Both the position numbers and the translations under genes were made by a program. The notes under the pieces were generated by a model. That model ran no database searches. It was not told where the DNA came from and saw only the letters and a list, made by a program, of their open reading frames with translations. Source: Sambucus nigra (lineage: Eukaryota > Streptophyta > Magnoliopsida > Dipsacales > Adoxaceae). Taken from it: 64,000 nt of DNA. This document shows positions 10,824 to 21,770 of the stretch, piece by piece (positions within the stretch are counted from its first letter, which is position 1; every line of letters starts with the position of its first letter). The DNA lies in assembly GCA_949130495.1 (NCBI GenBank), contig CASBWL010000042.1, positions 124,001-188,000 on the forward strand. The letters are read 5' to 3'.

Positions 10824-11381
10824 TAGGCCTGTCAACGGGTCGAAGCCGGGTCGGGTTTAGGGAGATCCAGATCCATGTAACCAGGTCTTTATCTGGTTTG
10901 GATCCGGGTCCGAATTTTCATCGGATCTACAATATTGGATCTAGACTCGGATCCGTTCGGTTCTCGAGTTCGGGTCCGGGTCTGGCCAAATATATACATT
11001 TATTTTATATTATCCCCCTTCTTTATTTTTTAATCTTAAATTAAAATAATTTGTAATTTATTATATAATATTATTAGTATAAATAGAACATATATTATTT
11101 ATATTTATTATATACATAAATATATATTTTTATATATATTACTTACAAGTTATATTGATAAGATATATTTATAAATATATATAAATTTATAGTATATGTA
11201 TATATATTTAAAAAATAATAATGTACAATCCGGGTCGGGCTTTCAGGTCCGGGTCTTGTATAAGATCCAGACTCTACCTGTTTAATAAACGGGTATTCGG
11301 GTCTTCGGGTTCAAAAAAATATGCTCAGACTCTATTATACAGATCAGGTCCGGGTCCAGACCCGACCCATTGACAGGTCTA
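10824..11381. mobile_element. Non-autonomous hAT element, 558 bp
   Basis: The termini TAGGCCTGTCAACGGGTCG and the complement of TAGACCTGTCAATGGGTCG are inverted repeats. They are flanked by a perfect 8-bp target duplication AGCCTAGC (10816-10823 and 11382-11389). Removing the insert restores the reverse transcriptase reading [10 protein letters not shown]. The interior is very AT-rich with GGGTC-rich ends and no ORF. Confidence 0.92.
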
Positions 11382-11598
11382 AGCCTAGCACTTCCCCTTG
11401 GGGTGCCCCAATACTATTTGTAAAGAAGAAGGATGGGTCTATGAGAATGTGTATATACTATAAGGAATTGAACTAGATGACTCCGAAGAATAAATACCCT
11501 TTGCCTAGGATTGATGACCTTTTTGATCAATTAAAGGATGATAGATATTTATTTAAGATCGATTTGAGATCGGGTTATCACCAACTTAAGATTGGGAA
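11382..11598 (+). pseudogene. gypsy reverse transcriptase, middle segment
   Basis: [20 protein letters not shown] and [14 protein letters not shown] are conserved gypsy RT blocks. A TAG (11474-11476) replaces the Gln usual in ELNQ. The segment ends in [12 protein letters not shown] at the next insertion. Confidence 0.88.
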
Positions 11599-12816
11599 GG
11601 GGTGGTAAACGGACGGATACGGATCGGATACCATGTTTTCCATATCCGTATCCGCTATCGGAATGTACTATCTGTATCCGTATCCGTATCCGCCCGGATA
11701 GTTAAAACAACTATCCATATCCGTATTCGCTCGAATGCCTCGGATTCGGATAATATCCGTATTCATTTACATTATTTAGCCATCGCAAAAAATAACAATT
11801 AAAATATCCAATACAATGAAATCCAATCCAATCCAAATAAATATATAACAAAATTATTGCCTCCTAATATCAACAATTATGGATTCCACAATAATAGTAT
11901 CATTCCATAATGATAATATGGCTTAAAGTCATCCATAATTTACAACCATATAAGTTTAAAGCCATCCAAAAAAAAAAATAACAGTCGCATTCCATGACAA
12001 TAGAAATAAATATGCACCTTTTAGATTAATCAAATTTATTGAGAATGATAACCTCATGGACCTTTTGTCTTCAAAGCATACTGATATTTTTATTTTAATA
12101 AGTATACATTTTGATTTTGTATATAATATACATGTTAACTTCAGTTCTCATCACAATCAAAACCATCTCTTTACTTTTCTGTTTCTTTCTTACATTCTAT
12201 TTTGTTTCTCTTACATTTATTTATAATTAAGAAAACTAACGAATAACCACGTGTGAGTTTCTTTTCTCTTGTTTAGTACGAAAGAGAAATGAAACGAAAT
12301 TTTTTTTTAGTGGAGTATATGTTCTTTAGTCGGTGTATGTTGTATGTGATAGGGTGTATTGTAACTTTAGTGTAACTCAATGATAATATCCCTAATAAAA
12401 TAATAATACATGACATTTTATAATATACCCAATAAAATAATAACTTTAGGGTGTTTTTGTTTTGAGTGGAGTATGTGTTAATTTTGTTTTGGGGAATAAA
12501 CGACTAAGGTTTTTATTAATATTTATTTATTAGTAATACTAATACTAATATTATTAGTAATATTTTAACCATATGTTTGACGGATACGGATATCCGGTAA
12601 AACGGATATCCGATAAAATGGATACTCCGCATCGGATATGGATTATCCATGTCGGATACTAGTACTATTCGTACCCGTATCCGTATCCGTTTTCTCGGAT
12701 ATTTTTATAGAGTATCCATTATTCGTATCCGTTTCCATATTTTCGGATAAATATCCGCAAATTCGGATTCGGATTCGGATATCGGACGGATGCGGATTTT
12801 CGAATATCCGTTTGCA
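11599..12816. mobile_element. Non-autonomous hAT-like element, about 1.2 kb
   Basis: GGGAA flanks both sides (11594-11598 and 12817-12821). The ends carry inverted GGTAAACGGACGG / TGCAAACGGATATTCG motifs and arrays of TATCCG/CGGATA. Removing it restores RT reading from KIG into NDDIHKIAF. The flanking duplication is clear for only 5 bp, so the exact ends and the 8-bp hAT duplication are not certain. The interior is AT-rich and non-coding. Confidence 0.7.
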
Positions 12817-13852
12817 GGGAATGATGATATTCATAAGATAGCCTTTAGAATTAGGTATGGTCATTATGAGTTTGTGGTGATGCCTTTCGGGTTAACAAAT
12901 GCTATGGCTGCTTTTATGGGTTTGATGAATAGGGTGTTTAGACCCATCTTGAATAAACTTGTGATTGTTTTCATTGATGATATACTAGTCTACTCTAAGA
13001 CCAAGGAAGAGCATGAGAAACACCTCCGCGGAGTGTTTGAGGTTCTTAAGAGGGAGATGTTATACGCAAAATTTTCTACGTGTAAATTCTGGCCCGAAGA
13101 GATTGCCTTTCTTGACCACATTGTGAATAGGGACGGACTGGCCGTGGACCAAGGGAAGGTCGCAGCCATTGTCAATTGGGAGAGACCAACTACAGTAACT
13201 GAGGTTATAAGCTTTCTCGGCCTAATAGACTATTATAAGAGGTTTGTGGAAGGATTTCCCAAGATAGTTGTGCTTTTGACCCAATTGACACACAAGGACA
13301 AGAAATTTATATGGTCCACTGAGTGTGAAGAGAGTTTTCAGAAGTTGAAAAAAAAATTGGTGATCGAGCCCATCTTAGCTCTACCTAAGGAGAGAGGAGG
13401 CTATGTAATCTATAGTGACGCCTCAGGTCGGGCTGTGTATTGAAGCAGAATGGTAAGATGATTGTTTATGCCTCTAGACAGTTGAGGCCTCATAAGAAGA
13501 ATTACCCCACACATGACTTAGAGCTAGCCACAATAGTGTTCGCTTTAAAAATTTGGAGCCATTATTTATATAGGGAAAGTTGTGAGATATTCACGGACCA
13601 TAAGAGACTTTCACCCAAAGAGATTTGAACATGAGGCAAAGGAGGTGGTTGGAATTGATCAAAGATTATGATTGCTCAATTAAGTATCATCCGGGAAAGG
13701 CTAACGTGGTGGTCGATGCTCTTAGTAGGAAAGGTACCCTAAGCGTTTTAAGGATCACTAGCCAAGAACACCTTCTAAGATACTTGGAGGAAATAGGGAT
13801 TGAGGTCATAGACCGTGGAGGCCACGGACGTCTTGGGGGGGCTGACAGTTGA
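12817..13852 (+). pseudogene. gypsy reverse transcriptase (catalytic part) and RNase H
   Basis: It includes [16 protein letters not shown] and the catalytic [10 protein letters not shown] (about 12970-13000), then the RT thumb region. RNase H follows with IYSDAS, a small deletion and frame slip near 13437, [26 protein letters not shown], and after another break [15 protein letters not shown]. The order and spacing match plant gypsy pol. Confidence 0.9.
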
Positions 13853-14091
13853 ACTAAGCTTAATTGAGAGAATAAAGGCGGTCCATGATGCGAACCCTGA
13901 CCTCCAGAAGATCCATGGACTTGTAGAGAAAGGAAAAAAACTCAACTTTTAGAATGGACGACAATAAAATCTTATGATTTGGGCCAAGGATTTGTGTATC
14001 GCGGAATGACAAGATAAAGGCTGAGGTGTTGGAGGAAGGGCATTCCTCAACCTTTGTAATTCACTCCGAAAGCACCAAGATGTACCAAAAC
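13853..14091 (+). pseudogene. gypsy integrase N-terminal (zinc-binding) region
   Basis: The frame reads KIKAEVLEEGHSSTFVIHSE, corresponding to the first part of the HHCC domain, and then KMYQ, where the next insertion begins. Frameshifts are present near 13950. Confidence 0.7.
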
Positions 14092-15253
14092 CAGTGTTCT
14101 AAAAGGCGCACATATGCGGCGAAAATGCGCGCATATGTGTGATGCCTTTTGGAAACGCAGTGCATTAAGGGTATGTGTGGAAAAATGCGGGGTCAACGAT
14201 TTTTAAGGCGGTCAACGGGTGTGATGCGCATAATGCGTTTTTTTTAAAGTAAAACTACGTCATTTTAATTGTTTTTAATTTATTTATTTTTTCTCACGTA
14301 CTAAGTCAAGTAAAAGATATATATTAAAAAAAGGGTGCCCCGATAAAAAAAAAAGCACCGTTCTGTTTTTAACCAACTTAATGACAAAAAACAAATCCAA
14401 AACAAACCAAACCCGTTCTCTTCCTTACCCCCACCGAAACCCTAGAACCTCCAAAAACCTTCGCCGAAATCAAGTATACTTTGGCCGAAAACAAAATCCG
14501 AAACCCTAGAACCCCAAAAACCTTCGCCGAAAAACCCTAAAACCCGAAAAGAAGTGAACTCCGGCCTCTGAAAATCTTAAACAAGTAAAAGTTAAAGATT
14601 TTATTTTGTTGTCATTCTTATTTTATTTAGCCGAAAACCAGTGTATATTATAATATTATTGATTCTGAAAACCTTCGCCCTCATTATATTATTGATTATG
14701 TTATATTATTGACTCAGTAGCCACTTTCACATACCCATACTTACAAGAAGGGTATCCAAAAATGATTATATATATATTATTGATTCTGTTAACATATACT
14801 TACAAAGTGTATACATTTCTTTTAAGAAATGATTTTGTTAAGATATGTTTTTCTGCGTATATTGATTCTGTTAACATATGTTTTCCTCTTATGCAGTGTA
14901 TACATATATTCTCCTCTTATCTTATGCAGTGTATACATATGTTTTTTTAATGCAGTCAATGCTCCTCTTATGCAGTGTACTGTGTATACATATGTTTTTT
15001 GTTAACATATGCAGTGTATACATATGTTTTTTGTTAACATAACAATGTTTATGATTATGTGTTTTTATGTAAGTTATGCTTATATTTCTGCTTTTACTTT
15101 TAATATTTTACAGGCCTGGATATAATTAAAAAATATTAAAAAAAAGGCAAAACGCCTTTTCACGCATATGCTTCGCATAAGCGCGCCTATACTTCTAATG
15201 CTTGATGCTTGACCTCCACGCATCGATCACGCATCACGCCTTTTAGAACCTTG
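14092..15253. mobile_element. Non-autonomous hAT element, 1162 bp
   Basis: The termini CAGTGTTCTAAAAGGCG and the complement of CAAGGTTCTAAAAGGCG are inverted repeats, flanked by a perfect 8-bp duplication ACCAAAAC (14084-14091 and 15254-15261). Removing it restores integrase reading KMYQ-NLKENFWWPNM. The interior has repeated CCGAAACCCTAGAACC and TATGCAGTGTATACATATG phrases and no transposase. Confidence 0.92.
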
Positions 15254-15880
15254 ACCAAAACTTAAAGGAGAATTTCTGGTGGCCTAACATGACGAGAGAG
15301 ACCGCAAAGTTTGGGGCCAAGTGTTTAGTGTGCAGCAAGTTAAGGTTAAGCACCAAAGACCCTGTTGCAACCTTTGCCTATCCCAGAATGGAAGTTAAAA
15401 AACATCTCCATGGATTTTATAGTTGGACTGCCGCGAACACCAAGATGGATTCCGTTTGGGTAATTGTGGATAGATGGACCAAGTCCGCGCACTTTTTTAT
15501 TGTTAAGACCACGACTAATATTGATCAATTGGTCAAACTCTTCATCAAGGAGATTGTAAGACTCCAAGGAGTCCCGTTGACCATAGTATTTGACCGCAAT
15601 CCTAGATTTACCTCGAGATTTTGGAAGAGCTTCCAAAGAGCCATGGGGTCGGGACTAGATTTCAATACCGATTTTCATCCGCAGACAAAAGGACAAACGG
15701 AGAGAACAAATCAAACCGTTGAGGATATATTCAGGGCATGTGTTTTAGATTTCCACGGCAGCTGGGAAGACCACCTACCCCTAGTGGAATTCGTGTGCAA
15801 TAATAGTTACCAAGAGAGTATTAAAATGGCCCCTTACACGTCATTATATGGGAGAAAATGCCGCAACCCTCTGTGTTAGG
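15254..15880 (+). pseudogene. gypsy integrase core
   Basis: It includes the end of the zinc-binding domain (KCLVCSKL), VWVIVDRWTKSAHFF, FDRNPRFTSRFW and TERTNQTVEDIFRACVLDF, the regions around the DDE residues. The first catalytic block (MDFIVGLPRT, about 15408) lies in a different frame from its neighbours, so there is a frameshift on each side. TAG occurs at 15877-15879, where Trp is expected. Confidence 0.88.
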
Positions 15881-15989
15881 TTGAAGTGGGGGAAAGAAAA
15901 CTGCTTGGGCCTAATTTAGTAAGAGGCAGCGGTCAATGACTGATTCAAGAAAGGCTGCGGAATGCTCTAAGCAGACAGAAGAGTTGAAC

Positions 15990-16458
15990 TTGTGTCAAAA
16001 GAGGGGATGTGTACTTAGAGGCTGGAGACCATGCTTTTTCTTAAAATTTCTACATGGAAAGGAGTTATGAGGTTTGAAAAGAAAGGCAAATTAAACCCGC
16101 GGTATATTGGGCCATTTGAGGTTCTTGAAAGGGTTGGGAAGACTTCCTACACATTGGCCTTGCCCCCAAAATTGTCCCATGTGCACAATGTGTTGCAAGT
16201 TTCAATGCTGCGAAACTACATTAGAGACCACAGCCATATAATCAATCATGAGCCTATTGAGATCCACAAAGATTTGAGTTATGATGAGGCCTCAGTTCAA
16301 ATCTTAGAAAGGAAAGAAAAACAATTGAGGTCAAAGACAATCGCCTTAGTCAAAGTGCTTTTGACACATCAGGCCACTTGGAAGCTGGAGTCCGTCATTG
16401 GAGAGAAGTATCCACATTTGTTCAAAGGTATGAATAAATTTTTGCTTTTAAGTCATTA
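15990..16458 (+). pseudogene. gypsy integrase C-terminal region
   Basis: RFEKKGKLNPRYIGPFEVLE, then LPPKLSHVHNVLQVSMLRNY and EKYPHLF, match the C-terminal domain of Del/Tekay-type chromoviruses. A frame slip lies just before GDHVFLK (about 16020). The stop is at 16457-16459. Confidence 0.8.
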
Positions 16459-16493
16459 AATTTCGGGGATATAACTTCCTAAGTTGGGAGGTT

Positions 16494-18128
16494 GTAACGA
16501 CCCGAAACCTAGGAGGCCGCGGCCATAGGGAGGCCACTGTCTGTAGTTGAATTTAGTAAGAGGTCTAGGTAAAGGACAGTGTCCGCATACTTATGAAGTC
16601 CCGACCTATTATGAAAGGGGTCGCAGACATGTAATGAAAGGCCATAGCCTAAGGTGATGGCTGACGAGTCTAGTACCATTAGAGTAACACGTGGGGTAAT
16701 GACGTGGCCTTATTATGTCATGAGTTGAAGAGCAAGTTTAGAGGATTCTAGAAGCCTTTTTAAAAGGGTAATTGTGGAAAAGAGTGTCCAAAAAAGGAAA
16801 ACCCTAGGTTCCTACTAAAACCTATAAATACCCACCCTGGCACACTTCCCAAGACTATTAAAGACCCTAAAAGCCACTCTAGAGAGAGAAAGCAAGGTTT
16901 GTGTGTGGAGAAGGTACTGCCAAAGTGAGGCTGTGGACATCTACTGTTCACTAGAGAAGACGGTGGTCCTATAGGTTGTGAAAGGCTACTATTCATCAAA
17001 TTGAATCCATAAAGGTAAGGGATTTGTCCTCACCCTATTCTTCCTTGTTAAAATCCTAGGTTTCTGTCTTTATTGATTGAGATGTGCCTTTGTGTGTAAT
17101 CTGAAAATATCTATGGAGTTCTGTTTATCTGAGATTTTGCCATGGACATCTACTGGTCATTAAGGTCTATAGGCTAGGAAGTGTCACTTTACATGGTGAT
17201 TTGGAGAGCTGGGCATGTGACTATTCATTGAGTATATTAATGACTTTAGAAGTTTTCTACTAGGGTTTTGAGGTGAGATTTTGGAGTTAGAGAGTGCGGA
17301 TTTCGAAGATGTTCTTATTGATCATAAGAAACTTATTTTAAGGTTTTGCCTTTGCTCTTTGGATATTTAAGTTGGGAGTAAATTAGGGGTTTTAAGACAT
17401 CGTTTTTACTATAATGCCCTTACTGTAGAAGATCAAGAGTTCCAACTCTTTTCTTGAGGCCGCGGCCCGTTAGTAGAGGCCGTGAAATTAGGACGCAATA
17501 TTATACTGTCCTTAGGAAGTTGAGGGGATTTTGGTGCTAAGGCCAAGGCATTCATTAGCCAGATTGATGCATCATGTCTATTGAGGACCTCCGGCTCAAT
17601 GCTTGAGGTCAAAACGGTTAGTCTATGGAGATTGAGTCTAAGGCTAACTATGGGGCTTAACACTGCAACAGTGCCCGACCAAGGTGAAAAGTTAGCAGCA
17701 GATTATGGATCGCTCATCCTGAATTTGGGCAAGAGAAGAGGCATGACTAGGTCAAAAACACCGAGAATAAGACCGCGGAGTCTGAGTAGTCCAAGGCTAT
17801 AAAAATATGTGTCGCGGACTAAGAGAGCAACCCATGGGAGATTGAGCCATGGGGGAAGCTGGAGAATTGAGACCTTTCGGAGATTGAGCCATAGGTCATC
17901 AGGAAATCTGAGGGATTCGAAAATACTATTCTTTCCTTTCGTTATTTCTTATATTGCTAGTTAATTGTTTCCTACTTATCATTATTTGTATATTTGTTTG
18001 TATACTTGTTGCCCTTGTAAATACTAACATTCGCAGGTGACTGAGGACATTTGACTTAACCCTTGCTGAACTTTCACCCCTTCTATATTCTTTGTTTCCT
18101 AGACCTTAGCAAAGGTCACGGAGTACAT
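16494..18128 (+). repeat. 3' LTR of the gypsy element (right end not resolved)
   Basis: It begins TGTAACGACCCGAAACC just after a purine-rich tract (TTGGGAGG) that follows the pol stop. A TATA box lies at 16823-16830. The region contains several GGCCGCGGCC-like palindromes. The end is placed arbitrarily before the tandem repeat at 18129 because no CA terminus or second LTR is available for comparison. Confidence 0.6.
16823..16830 (+). promoter_or_regulatory. TATA box in the gypsy LTR
   Basis: TATAAATA in a CCTATAAATACCC context, about 330 bp into the LTR. This is typical for U3 of plant gypsy elements. Confidence 0.6.
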
Positions 18129-18436
18129 GAGTTCTTATATAGATTTCACTCTTAGTAGTACTTATTCAGCTTTACAGTTTTATGTTGAAGATTGTACGAG
18201 GAAGAACTTGTTCTGTGGCATGTATTAAAAACTGCTATGACATTAAAGAAATTTGAAAGGTTTAGTTGATGATTACATAAAGCTACGTCAGGAGTTCATA
18301 TATAGATTTCACTCTTAGTTGTACTTATTCAGCTTTTACAGTTTTATGTTAAAGATTGTATGAGGAAGGACTTGTTCTATGGCATGTATTAGAGACTATT
18401 ATGACATTAATGAAATTTGAAAGGTTTAGTTGATGA
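18129..18436 (+). repeat. Direct tandem duplication, 163-bp period, two copies
   Basis: The segment starting GAGTTCTTATATAGATTTC (18129) recurs as GAGTTCATATATAGATTTC (18292) and stays alignable through GAAAGGTTTAGTTGATGATT in both copies. It is non-coding. Confidence 0.8.
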
Positions 18437-20193
18437 TTCTTCTCATCTGGTGTAATATTATAATGTGATGAACTATTAAAACTGCCAACTCTGATGTAGA
18501 AATCGAGGCCCCTTACATGCCACAGTATAAGAATTGCCCTATATCATTTTTAAATTTCCACGAGAAAATGTGACCTCATGTCCGCAGTCAAATAGAGCAG
18601 GCCACGAGATGTTACACCATCTGTCAAGAAAAACTGACTACAACTCCCTGAACTCGAATCTAAAATTCTTGTAGCTTATTTCTCTAATACAAGTACAAAC
18701 AAGAAGGGATGTCCATTTAACTGTGGAGAGAGAGAAATCATTGGAAGCTTTGAGTGGTTTTAGGTGATGTTGGAGAGAAAGAAAAGAGGAGGGGTTTGAG
18801 ATGGAAGAGATAGAGTGGCGAGAGTCATGGTGATGATGAGGTTGGCCGGGTCCCATTTTTTTTTTTTTGGAATGGAGAATTTATTTTGATTTGAGTGGGT
18901 TTTGGTTTTGAAATGTGTTTATGGAATGATTTTTAAATCATGTCCAACCCCCAAATCCTAAAAATCCGATTTGGGGGTTTATTTGAAACGGGTTGATAGT
19001 TTAGGGAGTGAGTTTGTCGGGTATTTTAATCAAGGAGGTAACCCTTAAACCCGAGATAGTTCTGTGGGATTTGGTGTAATTTACCCTAAATGTTATATAT
19101 ATATATAGATATAGATAGAGAAAGAGAGAGAGACTAAAATTATTTGCGAGGAAACCCAGTTCAAATCTGTAAAAAAATGCTCATGACATCACCAGTAGAC
19201 TATACCTATGATACACTTTTGATATTCCTAATTACTTGTGTCGGAGGGAAACACCATATCTAATGATAAAAGGCCATGCTTGGCCTATTAACAATATCTC
19301 CCAAAGTAATAGCGTCCCTAAGAGCGAATCTAAAAAGTTGGGAAAATGAACTTTGGGGGCATTTTACCCATTTTTACCGCAGAATTCAGCTAAAGCAGAC
19401 TTGCCATTTTGCCCCAAAGGCATTTGGGCAGCAGTTTTGGCAACATAAAAAAATGGTACCCTTTGAGTAGGCATGTGTGTATAACTTCTGGACGGGTGGC
19501 AAGTGACTTGTTGAGCGTCACTTGCTGCGGGACTAGCGTCTATAGACAGACAGGCAAATTGGAGCGTATTATAAAAATATAGGTGGCCAAATTACTGATG
19601 TGGAGGGTAAAAATGCCATTAATGCCTGGAGATAGCAAGTTACCATAATGGAAATTGATGTCTTGAAGTATCCTTTATTAACAGCCCAAGAAAAAGATGT
19701 TGATCCCAGCAACAAAGGTATGCGCCTCGCATATATTACACATTTATAACACATAATATCACATTACCACACCACCTCTCCACTTGATTAGTAACATATT
19801 ACATTTCTTAGAATGTCCAAGCTGAAAAAACAGAAGTAGTTTCTTTATCCATTTTCCAATCTCCACTTAAGACCATACAAAATCCAAGTGCAACAACAAC
19901 ATATTAACACTAAATATGGCAGAAAAGAAAATTGGCATTTAAAGTAAATCTGAATTGAAGCTCATTCGGAATTAAAGCGCAAGTCTATTGAATGCTTAAT
20001 ATTTAACGTCGTTTTAATAAAATTTCATTCTATTTTTACCCTTATTAGTTTTGCTAATCGAAAATTATATAAAACAGTTTAACAACGTTTCGCTAATTGA
20101 CACTTACATAAAACAGTTTAATAAACAATTTGCAATCAAAAAATAGTCAAAATAACTTGTCAAGCATCAACATACATCCAAAGGTTCATGCCG

Positions 20194-20252
<59 letters not shown>

Positions 20253-21029
20253 CAGGAAAATAAAATCTTTTTTTTTATTAGGGCTGTAAAAATGCGAAGT
20301 AAAAAAGGAAATAGGGGATGATGAAGAAAGACAGGTGAAATCAAAGATAGAGATAAGCAAATACTATCATCACACAGTAAAATTCTAGAAATCACTCCAA
20401 GAGGCCTTGGGCATCACACCTAGGGTTAGGGTTGCATCACACAATCCTAAAATAGAAGAATATGTTTCTGAAATTCTATAAATTCATTCATGTTTGAGAA
20501 AGAAGATTACCAGCATTTATATAGAATTTTAAACTTAGACTTTTCAATGACATTAAATATATGCACCTATACTAAAACATGCACCATAGATTTTTGTATA
20601 CTTTGACTGACTAATAGACCAATTCAAACACTCTAGACATTCAATGAATCATTATTAATTACTAAAGACTTTTCCACACCTTTGCACTAAAGAAGTTGCA
20701 TTAACTTTGTAATAAATCTATTTTGAAGGCTGCTGTAGACTTTTAAAGGCTGTCGCCACTTAATTCCTCCATCATCTCCTTTCTTTCTTAAGTTTTTCGT
20801 AATCCTCATCACCCACGGCACCTTAAATTTGCGATTTTAACACAGTAACACATTTTACTGAACAACACGATTGATGACACGACGCGTGACACTGCTTGAT
20901 TAATATTGCTCCTTTTAGATTTTTTAGTACCTGAAACTAGTAGTCAAACTCAAACTACCTCTGATCCACTAAAATATTTTTTCCATTAGATCTGTACATT
21001 ATAGTTAAAGTGTCATATACATTACAAAT
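18437..21029. other. Intron 1 sequence of the EH gene, mostly unassigned
   Basis: No gene is recognised. A G-rich/GA-rich block (18720-18850) gives a low-complexity open frame on the minus strand only. 18950-19090 ends in GGTGTAATTTACCC, wording seen at Mutator-like termini, but no partner was found. A TA microsatellite lies at 20196-20251. Confidence 0.4.
20196..20251. repeat. (TA)n microsatellite
   Basis: About 28 uninterrupted TA units. It generates spurious Tyr-Ile open frames on the minus strand. Confidence 0.95.
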
Positions 21030-21046
21030 AGAGTAAAATACACTAA

Positions 21047-21173
21047 GGGTGCGTTTGGCAACCCCAATTCCATGCCTTGGAATTGGAATTGGAAAATTTT
21101 TAACTCAAATTTTGAACTAAAAATATGTCAATTCCAAATCCAAGTCATGTAATTGGGATTTCCAAACGCACCC
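21047..21173. mobile_element. Tourist-like (PIF/Harbinger) MITE, 127 bp
   Basis: The perfect 13-bp terminal inverted repeat GGGTGCGTTTGGC/A is flanked by TAA on both sides (21044-21046 and 21174-21176). A decayed relative lies at 31459-31561. Confidence 0.88.
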
Positions 21174-21389
21174 TAATAGTCTCTAAACTATCACTCGAGT
21201 TTTTACATAGTCCCTAAACTAAAATCGTGTCAATTTAGTCCCTAAACTACTATTTTAGTTCCTTAACTATAGATGTTTCAACTAAGCCCCTAAATTATCT
21301 TAAAAGTTTTTCACTTAAGTCCCTCGCACAAAGTTTAATAAAAAATCATAAACAATTACTTGGTCACATCATATCCGCATAATATTATA

Positions 21390-21545
21390 CCGTAAAATCT
21401 TTTGTTCTTTTAAATTGGTACCAGAGTCGTTTGTGTCCTCCTAGCTTGATACAAAACAAATAAATATCCGTAAAATCTTTTGCTGTTTTAAATTGGTACC
21501 AGAGTCGTTTGTGTCCTCCTAACTTGATACAAAACAAATAAATAT
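21390..21545 (+). repeat. 78-bp tandem duplication with tRNA-Met PBS-like motif
   Basis: Two adjacent copies (21390-21467 and 21468-21545) are nearly identical. Each contains TTGGTACCAGAGTC, close to the TGGTATCAGAGC primer-binding motif of copia elements. It sits at the centre of the foldback element. Confidence 0.85.
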
Positions 21546-21770
21546 CTGATTATATTATGCGGATATAATATGGTAAACTAATTATTTACGACTTTTTTTT
21601 TAAATTTGTGCGAGGGACTTAGTTGAAACACTTGTTATAATTTAGGGATCTAGTTGAAACATGCATAGTTAAGGAACTAAAATAGTAGTTTATTGACAAA
21701 ATCGACATGATTTTTAGCTTAGGGACTATTAAAAAAACTCGAGTGATAGTTTAGGGACTATTCTTACAAA

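Larger units (their letters stand above)
10107..18128 (+). mobile_element. Ty3/gypsy element (chromovirus-like), 5'-truncated, with three nested hAT insertions
   Basis: Pol domains appear in gypsy order: protease, reverse transcriptase, RNase H, integrase, then the integrase C-terminal region and a 3' LTR. The gag gene and 5' LTR are missing, cut at the copia junction. Three foreign inserts sit inside pol (10824-11381, 11599-12816, 14092-15253). Frameshifts and TAG/TGA stops disable every domain. The wording of the pol and C-terminal domains suggests a Del/Tekay-type chromovirus, which is inference. It is antisense to the EH gene. Confidence 0.85.
21030..21770. mobile_element. Mutator-like foldback element
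   Basis: Long inverted arms: TAGTCTCTAAACTATCACTCGAG near 21176 is the complement of CTCGAGTGATAGTTTAGGGACTA near 21742, and pairing continues inward (AGTCCCTCGCACAAA with TTTGTGCGAGGGACT). The left arm is interrupted by a Tourist MITE (21047-21173). The centre holds a 78-bp tandem duplication. No transposase is present. A flanking 9-bp duplication could not be confirmed. Confidence 0.65.

Noticed and set aside
10107..16458. Endogenous pararetrovirus (caulimovirid) as the source of the pol remnants
   Set aside because: Integrase, LTR, primer-site logic and domain order are those of Ty3/gypsy retrotransposons; no movement or capsid motifs are seen.
16760..16999. Minus-strand frame in the gypsy LTR
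   Set aside because: Lies across the LTR TATA box and leader; no family signature.
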